DNA of 64,000 nt from Hyperoodon ampullatus (lineage: Eukaryota; Chordata; Mammalia; Artiodactyla; Ziphiidae), in contig OX457056.1 in assembly GCA_949752795.1 (NCBI GenBank), forward strand, positions 179,514,428 through 179,578,427, read 5' to 3'. The notes under the pieces were generated by a model. It worked only from the letters and a program-made list of their open reading frames with translations, was not told the DNA's origin and made no database searches. The translations under genes were made by a program, and so were the position numbers. Below, one piece after another: positions 56,182-64,000 of this stretch (its first letter is position 1; every line of letters begins with the position of its first letter).

Positions 56182-57345
56182 TCATACCAAGAACCAGGAA
56201 AATTACAACTCAGATTTAGAAAAAAAAAGACAATCAACTGATGCAAAGACCAAGACAATCAGATGTTAGAATTATCTGATAAGGATTTTAATTTCATTAT
56301 AAAAATGCTTCAACAAGCAATTACAAATTCTCTTGAAACAAATGAAAAAATAGAAAATCTCAGCAAAGAGAAAGTATAAAATAGGACTAAATGGAAATTA
56401 TGGAACTGCAAATTAACAAAAATAAAAAACTCATTGGATGGGATTGTTTTAGAGTTTAAAGGACAGAGGATAGAATCAGTAAACTGGCAAATAGAACAAT
56501 AAAATTTACGTAACATGAGACTGAAAAAAAATGAATAAGGCCTCAGGGCCCTGTGGAATAATAATAAAATATCTAACATTAATTTCATTGGAATACCAGA
56601 AAGAGAGGAGAAAGAGTGTGGGGATGAAAGAGTATTCAGATAAATAATGGCCGACAATTTATCAAATTCAGTGAAAGACTTAAACTTTGAGATGCAAGAA
56701 TCTAGGAACCCCAAACAGGGTAAATTCAAAGAAATCCATAACACAATACATCATAATACAACTTCTGAAAAACAAACCCAGGAAAAAAAATCTTGAAAGC
56801 ACACAGAGAGAAACTAGCCAGAACACAACCAAATTAAATGACAGCAGATTCCTAATCTGAAACCATGGAGGGCAGTAGAAATGGCACAAGACTTTTCCAG
56901 TGCTGAAAGAAAAGAATTCTCAACCACAAATTCTGTATTTGGCAAAACTATCTTTCAGGAATGAAAAAGAAATAAAGGCATTACCAGATGAAGGAAAATG
57001 AAAAGAATTTGTGGCTAACAGACTGATCCTTAAATATTAGCTAAAGGAAGTTTATTAAACAGAAAAGAAATGGTAAAAGGATTCTTGGAGCATCAGAAAT
57101 AATAACAACAGAAAGAGTAGAAATATGAGAATATACAATAGATTGAGCTCCTCATGAGTTTTTTATATATCATATTTGATGACTGAAACAGAAATTATAA
57201 CACTGATACTCAAGACAATGAAATTTAAAAGTGAAGAAAGTAAAGAGACCCAAATGGAAGTAAGATTTCCGTATGTCACTCGAAGTGGTAAAGTGTTGAC
57301 TGATAGACTGATAAGCTGCATATGTATATTGTAATACCCAGAGCA
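56182..57345 (+). pseudogene. Ancient HAL1/L1-like ORF1 remnant, sense
   Basis: Continues the element interrupted at 55181. The region matches HAL1 (a half-LINE carrying ORF1 only) in order: 'gttagaattatctgataaggattttaa', 'aaaatgcttcaacaagcaattac', 'tgaaacaaatgaaaaaatag', 'aaatccataacac', 'aaccatggagggcag', 'tcaggaatgaaaaag' and 'attataacactg'. It would encode a coiled-coil RNA-binding protein, but stops and indels interrupt every frame. After 57000 it reads as 3' UTR. Assignment to HAL1 rather than to an L1M ORF1 is likely but not proven. Confidence 0.7.
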
Positions 57346-57346
57346 G

Positions 57347-57380
57347 CCCCCCCCCGACACACACACCCCCCCCACACACA
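57347..57380. repeat. C-rich / CA low-complexity tract
   Basis: Two C homopolymers separated by an ACACAC stretch. Confidence 0.9.
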
Positions 57381-57810
57381 AATGAAACTGAGGAAATCTG
57401 AAAGTGAGTCAGATTCATGCACTGGATCAATGTCTACCATTGGAAGAAACAATAAAGGGTATATTGGATCTTGGGATCTCTCTGTATTATTTATTACAAC
57501 TGAATGTGGATCTACATTAATCTCAAAATAAAAGTTTAACTTAAAAAAAGAATATTACGAAAAGGAAGAGAAATTAGGAGGTAACAACCTTTCCAAATAC
57601 TGGAGCATATTGTAAAATAATAATATTCAAAACAGCAAGGTATAGTATTAATGTTAAAAAGAGAATTAATAAGCTAGCATCAAAAAGGAAAAAGATAAAT
57701 CAATGCAATTTACTGCATTAAGAGTAAAAAGTGAAAATATAAGTTATATAATTATCTCAAGAGATGTAAAAGAGTCTTTGACTAAATGTAAAAATGCCTT
57801 TCACTAATAC

Positions 57811-57817
<7 letters not shown>

Positions 57818-57850
<33 letters not shown>

Positions 57851-58039
57851 GGTAGGCGGGCCTCTCACTGTTGTGGCCTCTCCCCTTGCGGAGCACAGGC
57901 TCCGGAGCACAGGCTCAGTGGCCATGGCTCACGGGCCCAGCCGCTCCGCGGCACGTGGGATCTTCCCAGACCGGGGCACGAACCCGCGTCCCCTGCATCG
58001 GCAGGCGGACTCCCAACCACTGCGCCACCAGGGAAGCCC
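57818..58039 (-). mobile_element. CHR-type SINE, short subfamily, antisense
   Basis: Long poly-T at the left, head on the minus strand at 58039. A perfect 15-bp target duplication ACTAATACCCCTTTT at 57803-57817 and 58040-58054. The altered B box is on the minus strand (57974-57984). Overlapping plus-strand frames at 57794-58144 are SINE translations. Confidence 0.95.
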
Positions 58040-58128
58040 ACTAATACCCCTTTTGACAAAGCTGTTAGCAAACTAGAAGTTCAAGGGAATTTTCTCAGTC
58101 TGAAAAAAGAACACTTACCAAGCACATT

Positions 58129-58716
58129 GGGACTTCCCTGGTAGTCCAGTGGTTAAGAATCTGCCTTCCCGGGACTTCCCTGGTGGCGCAGTGGTTAAGA
58201 ATCCACCTGCCAATGCAGGGGACATGGGTTCGTGCCCTGTTCCAGGAAGATCCCACATGCTGCGAAGCAACTAAGCCTGTGCACCACAACTACTGTGCCT
58301 GTGCTCTAGAGCCCGCGAGCCACAACTATTGAGCCCACGTGCCACAACTACTGAAGCCCCTGCGCCTAGAACCCATGCTCTGCAACGAGAAGCCACTGCA
58401 ATTAGAAGCCCACGCACCGCAATGAAGAGTAGCCCCTGCTCGCCACAACTAAAGAAAGCCCATGTGCAGCAACGAAGACCCAATGCAGCCAAAAATAAAA
58501 ATTAATTAATTAATTAAAAAAAAAAAAAAAAGAAGCCACCTTCCAATGCAGGAGACGCGGGTTCAATCCCTGGTCAGGGAACTAAGATACCACATGCAGC
58601 GGGGCTACTAAGCCCAAATGCTCTGGAGCCCACGCACCACTACTAGAGAGAAGCCGCAACGAAGAACACACGTGCAGCAACTAAGACCCGACGCAGCCAA
58701 ATAAATAAAATAAATA
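58129..58716 (+). mobile_element. Old CHR-type SINE (variant head and body), host of a nested SINE
   Basis: The head GGGACTTCCCTGGTAGTCCA (58129-) breaks after 'aagaatctgccttcc'. The body resumes at 58545 with B box GGTTCAATCCC (58560-58570), 'cagggaactaagataccacatg' and 'gacccgacgcagccaaataaataaa'. The 'gggaactaagat' body differs from the long and short types elsewhere and fits a third, older CHR-1-like subfamily. No convincing outer target duplication remains. Confidence 0.85.
58171..58529 (+). mobile_element. CHR-type SINE, long subfamily, nested in an older SINE
   Basis: Full head, body with repeated 'ccacaactactg' units and A-rich (AATT)n tail. The target duplication is the host SINE sequence: AAGAATCTGCCTTCC (58155-58169) and AAGAAGCCACCTTCC (58530-58544), with three differences, suggesting an older insertion. 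The B box reads GGTTCGTGCCC (58227-58237), unusual for a long copy. Confidence 0.88.
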
Positions 58717-59334
58717 TCTTTTTCAAAATGGTGCATTATAAAAAGTTATCCTCTGAGGTTAAGAACAAGATAAGGATACCCACTATCATCACATCTATTC
58801 AACCTAAATTAATGACCCTAAGTAGTGCAATAAGTAAAGAGAAAGGAATAAAGGGCATAAAAATTTAAGGAGAAAAAGAACTCTCATTTTTCATAGGTGA
58901 TATGATTGTATGTATAGAAAATCTTAAAGAATCTTCAGGCAAACTATTAGAATAAATCAATAACTAGAGTTCACTAGAAACAAGTTTCATATACAAACCA
59001 ACTATATTTCTATATACACACAATGAACAAGTAGAAAAATAAATTTAATATATACTATATATATTATCATAAATGTCAATATCTGGGGGCAAAAATTAAA
59101 CAAAGGTTATTCATAATCTCTACAGTGAAAGCTAAAAAGCTCTCTTGAGAGAAATTAAAGACCTAAGTAAATTCAGGGGATACTATGTTCATGAGTTGGA
59201 TTACTGAATATGAATATTAGTAAGATGTTAATTCTCCCTAAATTGATCTAGAGTCCATGCAATTTCAGTCGAAATCCTAAATTTATAAGAAAATGCAAAG
59301 GGCCCAAAATAGCCAAGTCTATCTTTTCTGCTCA

Positions 59335-59558
59335 TTCCTTCCTACAAACCACAATAAAGGCTCTTGTTCACATTTTACCCTGCTGCTTCTTCCTCCTGAC
59401 TGAGCCTGGTGCGTCCCCATGTGGCCCTGTATGGTGTGGTGTGCCTCCTTCTCTTAGGAATTGTAACAAACTATCTTTTCAACAGCAGGGATCTCCTGAC
59501 CTGCTGGCCTCACCATACCTGAATAATAAAACCTATATTTTAAAACACAATAAAATGA
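59335..59558 (+). mobile_element. Possible LTR-type repeat
   Basis: GC-rich relative to its AT-rich surroundings, with 'gaattgtaacaaactatcttttcaacagcag' and an AATAAAACC signal near 59524, features of an LTR 3' part. The family is not recognised and the flanks give no target duplication. Confidence 0.35.
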
Positions 59559-59559
59559 A

Positions 59560-59865
59560 TGAACTAAAACTATATACGATGATGATAATAATAGTGAATC
59601 TCACAAACATGATGTTAAGCAAAAGAAGGCTGTTACAAAAGAGGTCAGAATAAGTGCGTTAGACGTCAGTAGTGTTTCCGCTCATGAGTGTAATGACCAG
59701 AAGGGGGCATGAGGGAGCCCTCTGGGGACACTGGTGATGTTCTGTTTCTTGTTGTAGGTGTTGATTGCATGGGTGTGTTCAGAAAATTCACTGTAATTTA
59801 CTCATGATTTAGACACTTTTCTATATGAGTGTTACACTTCAGTTTACATTAGAAAAACCACTAGG
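59560..59865 (+). mobile_element. Ancient LINE-1 (L1M) 3' UTR, sense
   Basis: 'gggacactggtgatgttctgtttcttgttgtaggtgttgattgcatgggtgtgttcag' then 'cactgtaatttactcatgatttagacacttttctatatgagtgttacacttcagttt' is the standard L1M 3' terminus. Confidence 0.75.
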
Positions 59866-59869
59866 ATTC

Positions 59870-60480
59870 AGCCACAACTATATTCAGAATAAAATAAGAA
59901 CATTCCAAAACTTGAAAGAATAAAAATAAATTATCTAACACTTCATATCATAAGTTTAAAAATTAACGATGAAATGAATACTAGCAGCAGGGAGACAAAG
60001 GAAAAACAAACAAATTAATTAGAGTAACATAAAATGCAACAAAATTGATTAAATAAATCAGAACTAGTTCTTTGAAGAAATCAATTTAAAAAACTTTGGT
60101 CAAGTCTAATCAAGAAATAAAGGAAGACAACACAAAAACACAATAGTATCAATGAAGAGAAAGATATTTCAACAGGTAGATATTTTAAAATTATCTGCAA
60201 ACACTATATCGAGCTTTAATGAAACATTTGAAAATGCCAGTGTTTTCTAAGATTTTCTGTACAGCAGCTTACTAAAAATGACTCGAGGAAATGTAGGAAC
60301 CAGAAAAGAAAATTTTCAAGATATTGAAGTAATAGCTCCAAGACCAACATCTAGCCCAGGTAATTTTACAGTTGAATTTTTTTCCAGCTTTCAAGAGCTC
60401 TGTACATACAAGGGCAAAAGGATGAGCAATTCCTCATCCACATCATGAAGGGAGTAAAACCGTACTACACGTTGAACACA
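59870..60480 (+). mobile_element. Ancient LINE-1 ORF2 fragment, sense
   Basis: 'agaactagttctttgaagaaatcaa' and 'atctagcccaggtaattttacagttgaattttt' fit L1 ORF2. No frame remains. Confidence 0.55.
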
Positions 60481-60639
60481 AGCATCTGAGAGAGAAACTA
60501 TTGGTCACGGTCACATATGCATCTAGGTGGAAAACTTCAACTGCAATAACAAAAAAGCAAAACAACCATTATATAAAAACAGAAAGCCAGGGCCAACTCC
60601 TGGGAAAGTTCTCCCCACTTATAAAAAGGAAAAACAGAA

Positions 60640-60925
60640 AATAATACCCTCTTCTTCCCTGTGCTGCTGTCCTTCTGGGTATGGCACTTGGAACTGCCAC
60701 AGACATCCTAAAACTATGAGAGCTCAGACTCCGCCCTGTGGAGAGCCAAGAAGAAAGATGAGAACAACCAGAGCCTTTGATCTGGGCACTGATTGTCTGA
60801 AGTGGCCAACCCTGGAGCCACCCTAGCTCCAGACCTCTTTTCATGTGAGATAATAAGTCTTCCTTATTTTTTAAGCCACTCAAAGTGAGCATTGTTACTT
60901 GCAGACAAGTACATTCTAATAATAT
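60640..60925 (+). mobile_element. MLT1-like (ERVL-MaLR) LTR 3' part, sense
   Basis: 'gtgagataataagtcttccttattttttaagccactcaaagtgagcattgttacttgcagacaagtacattctaat' corresponds to the standard MLT1 LTR end ('aataaatttccttattg...aagccac...gttacttgcaacc'). Short frames across it (60527-60892) are not genes. Confidence 0.6.
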
Positions 60926-61325
60926 ACAAAGATGAATTACATTTAAGCAGAGGAAGAAAAGAGAGAAAAGAGTCTTAGAATTTTTAAAAAATCACTGAGG
61001 AAATACATAAAATTTAGTAGAACATATGATAAATATGACATTCAAGTCCATGGGGGAAAGGAAGGATTACTGGATAAATGACAGAAGGAGCCAGTACTGA
61101 AAAATGTAAAAGATAGGTCATAACCTCACAATTTACCCCAAATCTAATCCCAAGTAGATGGCAGATTTCATTGAAATAAAATCAAACCATAAAAATACTA
61201 GAAGAAAGTATGGATGAAGAGTATCTACTCTGCAAACTGGGTATGGCTTTCCAAAAAAATATAAACACACACATTTTTAAATGTCTCTATGTGAAAATAT
61301 TTTCTTAATTCAAAAGCAAAGGATA

Positions 61326-61664
61326 GGGACTTCCCTGGTGGCGCAGTGGTTAAGAATCCGCCTGCCAATGCAGGGGGCACGGGTTCGAGCCCTGGTCCGG
61401 GAAGATCCCACATGCCACGGAGCAACAAAGCCTGTGCACCACAACTACTAAGCCTATGCTGTAGAGCCCACGAGCCACAATTACTGAGGCCCGCGCACCT
61501 AGAGCCTGTGCTCTGCTACAAGAGAAGCCACTGCAATGAGAAGCCCGCGCACCACAACAAAGAGTTGGGCACCCTCGCTCGCTGCAACTAGAGAAAGCCC
61601 GTGTGCAGCAACAAAGACCCAATGCAGCCATAAATAAATAAATAAATAAATAAGCAAGCAAGCA
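61326..61664 (+). mobile_element. CHR-type SINE, long subfamily, sense
   Basis: Head GGGACTTCCCTGGTGGCGCA, well-preserved B box GGTTCGAGCCC (61382-61392), full body and a tail (AAAT)n then (AAGC)n. A target duplication AGCAAAGGATA flanks it at 61315-61325 and 61665-61675. The AAGC repeats directly abut the right duplication. Confidence 0.93.
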
Positions 61665-61670
61665 AGCAAA
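61631..61670. repeat. (AAAT)n(AAGC)n microsatellite in SINE tail
   Basis: TAAATAAATAAATAAATAAA followed by about four AAGC units. Confidence 0.9.
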
Positions 61671-62520
61671 GGATATATGGGAACAACATATTTGACACAA
61701 ATAACTATCAATTCCCTTCTGAAAGACAGGTTATATGAGTTGACAAGAAAAATTTCATTCCTGATATAAAAAAGCAAAGGACCTGAGGTATAATTTACAA
61801 AATGTGAAATATATATGACCAACGATCACATTTTTAAATGTACAATCTCCTAAAAATGCAAATTTAGTAGCATTTTTTCATACTGTTACCAAATTAGCAA
61901 AAATGTTTAATATATCACTCAATTTTTGAGTATAGGATATAACAGAGACTTCCATATATTACTGATGGATGTATAAATTATTAAATCTTTCTATAATCAA
62001 TTTGAAAATATGTACGTATCAAGTACATCAAGAACCTAAAATTATTTTCTGTGGCTTGGTAATTCCACTTACTAAAAAAAGTTAAAGAAATATAGATGTA
62101 ATAAAAGTACATGTATTTTGGATATCTGTCACAATACTATTCTATAATAATACAGTGAAAATGCCTAAAGATACATCATATGGAAAGATAAAATTAACTA
62201 TGGCTCCCTATAAGTTGAGTAATGTGTTTCCATTAAAAATAGTTGTAAAGAATAGTTAAAGAAGTGAGAAAATACTCCCAAGACAGAATTAAGTGGAGAA
62301 GTCAGGATGTAAAATTTATGTACAATAAATAGCAATTTGATAAGCATACATATTACTATCTCTATGTGCAGGGTGATGGGAAAAAGAAAAAAATAACAAT
62401 AAGTAAAATGCACCAGAAATGCTAACAGTATCTATTTCTTGGTTCAGAGATTATAGCTGACTTTTATATTCTTTTTTTCATTTATTTGTATTTTCTAAAC
62501 ATTCTACCCTAAATGAGCAT

Positions 62521-64000
62521 GTATCAATGCTATCTTCAAAACGAAGAGATGTCACTTAAAATGAAATATTTAATCGTATCTTTTCCTTATCCCTTTACTC
62601 AGATGAAGCAGCAGTGTTTGTTTTGGGTCTCAGCTCTATCCAAAGTGGTTCCGCACAAGGGTTTGGAAGGGTTGACATTTTACTTGGGAAATACGCTGCA
62701 GGAATGCTAATCCACGAAGAGACTGAAGTTTATTTCTCTTCTGTGACTCCCTGTGCATGGCCGGAGTCTCTATCAGAGCAGCTAAATAGAGACACTGCAC
62801 AATTCTCAGGCTGCCTCCTCCCAGCCCCACCACTGCTCACTGCCCACCGCTCCTTCCCCATTACTGAACCCACTGCGAGGCTCCTGGCACTGCGGCGGGA
62901 GCCACCAGGTAAAGGATCCCACCTGGGCTCTAAGAGGCAGCTCCTGCTTCATTACCAGAGCTCTCTTGTCCGCTGGCTGATACCCTTTCCTCCTGGCCTC
63001 ACTGATTAGAGCTCCTGGACCCTGAGACTGTGGGACAATTTGTAACACAGTGCAGCAGACCTGGGTAAGAATGTTAATGATGTACTTCCAAGCCCGGGGA
63101 GGGCTGGGGTCCTATAGCATGACAATCACTCCATGATGAGCAATTATTACTCTGTGAATTATTTTCACAGCAGCCACAAGGCCCTGCTGGGGCCATGACA
63201 TCAAGAGAGGCATTTGATTCCTGTCCAAAGCCAGCTTTTATGAAGAAATCAAAATTGACAGAGAAGACAGAAGAAACGTCCTGAACTAGTAAAGGAGAAG
63301 GAAGGCATCCCATCTCCCTGGGTAACTGCTGGAACAGGGAGGCTGAGCCATAGTAACTGGTGGAACTTCACGTTAGCAGGCTCTAGAGCAATGGGAAGGG
63401 ACTATGGGGCTCTAACGCTGCCCGGGGGAGTGAGGTGGGCGGCAGCAGAAAACAGGCTGAGGGGAGTGAGGGAGTCACAGAACTGCATCATCCTAAATTC
63501 AGAAACGATGTTCCAGGCCCTTTGCCACACATCCCCCTACCCCCACCCCAGGAAACCTGGCTTCCAGCCCCAGCGCAGCCACCTGCTTATTGGTACCACC
63601 TAACTGAGTCTCTCCAGGCACTGGGCCTCAGTTTCCCAACTGGAGCTGCACAGAACTCCATGGAGAGGCTGGGGACCAGGGAGACCGTTCGGGTGAAGCT
63701 CGAGACCCCCTGCCCCAATTCCCCACCATCGTAACCACGGCAAGTCCGCTTCCATGACGGTTTAATATATTTGGGTTACAGTAAGGTACTGCTGCAACAG
63801 ATTTTCTAGGACTAGAGAAAAGTTGGAAAACCACTGGGCTAAATCCTTTCTTAGTCTCTTGGTCCTAACTCAATTCTACTCTATGGAAAGGAGCATAGAA
63901 TAGTCCCTTTCTCTCTCTCATCACACCAGGGTGTCCTTTGTCCTGGAATGTCAACGCATAAAGCAGCTTCACAGGCTTTCCAGATGCTTCCCGCCCACTT
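62521..64000. other. Single-copy non-coding DNA; candidate conserved segment 63040-63260
   Basis: GC content rises sharply relative to the L1 desert to the left. A MIR-like core ('gagtctctccaggcactgggcctcagtttcccaact') lies at about 63590-63645. 63040-63260 is non-repetitive and includes 'gagcaattattactctgtgaattattttcacag'. Short frames on both strands overlap and show no family. Confidence 0.4.

Larger units (their letters stand above)
57560..59330 (+). mobile_element. Ancient LINE-1 (L1M) ORF2 remnant, sense
   Basis: 'aacaagataaggatacccactatcatcacatctattcaac' and 'ttcataggtgatatgattgtatg' (decayed FADDM, here with Gly for the first Asp) mark the reverse-transcriptase core. 'atttctatatacacacaatgaacaa' and 'ccatgcaatttcagtcgaaatccta' follow in L1 order. 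Interrupted by CHR SINEs at 57818-58039 and 58129-58716. Confidence 0.7.
60930..62520 (+). mobile_element. Ancient LINE-1 (L1M) 3' ORF2 and 3' UTR, sense
   Basis: 'gggggaaaggaaggattactggataaatg' and 'ataaaatcaaaccataaaaatactagaagaaag' fit L1 ORF2. 61676-62520 continues with 'ctatggctccctataag' and 'tatctatttcttggttcagagattata'. It is interrupted by the CHR SINE at 61326-61664. Confidence 0.6.

Overview
This window looks like nuclear DNA from a cetacean (whale or dolphin). The diagnostic signal is a set of eleven tRNA-derived SINEs with the head GGGCTTCCCTGGTGGCGCAG, typical of the CHR families of cetaceans, hippos and ruminants. There is also a short (about 210 bp) deletion form of the kind known as cetacean CHR-2 subfamilies. 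No ruminant BovB or Bov-A sequence was recognised. The species cannot be fixed from the sequence alone.

I found no protein-coding host gene, exon, tRNA/rRNA gene, CRISPR array or other cellular operon-like system. All long open frames that resemble known proteins belong to a dead LINE-1, or are translations of SINE consensus sequence. The window is intergenic or deep-intronic.

Layout. (1) About 1-37.8 kb is moderate GC and mostly single-copy, with scattered ancient MIR, L2 and CR1/L3 pieces, a few mammalian LTR-like elements, short 5'-truncated LINE-1 tails at 7.2, 9.2 and 17.3 kb, one old L1M 3' fragment at 15.5-17.0 kb, and CHR SINEs at 6.15, 16.5 and 32.4-33.0 kb (the last a nested pair). 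(2) About 37.8-44.1 kb is a near-full-length antisense LINE-1: 5' UTR, ORF1, ORF2, 3' UTR. It is broken by frameshifts and by two short CHR SINEs in opposite orientations. (3) About 44.1-62.5 kb is AT-rich and dominated by very old + strand L1M/HAL1-like remnants. Younger insertions sit inside them: CHR SINEs at 48.5, 55.2, 57.8, 58.1-58.7 and 61.3 kb, an inverted (twin-primed) LINE-1 tail at 49.2 kb, and an ERV LTR block enclosed with a SINE by one target-site duplication at 55.2-56.2 kb. (4) From 62.5 kb to the end the sequence returns to GC-richer single-copy DNA.

The useful content is therefore a retroposition record. Target-site duplications and nesting give relative ages: L2/MIR and L1M are oldest, then LTRs, the antisense LINE-1 and long-type CHR SINEs, then short-type CHR SINEs. 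The least expected non-repeat features are a perfect 19-bp inverted repeat at 12465-12510 and a few AT-rich segments that could be conserved non-coding elements. No previously undescribed biological system is evident.
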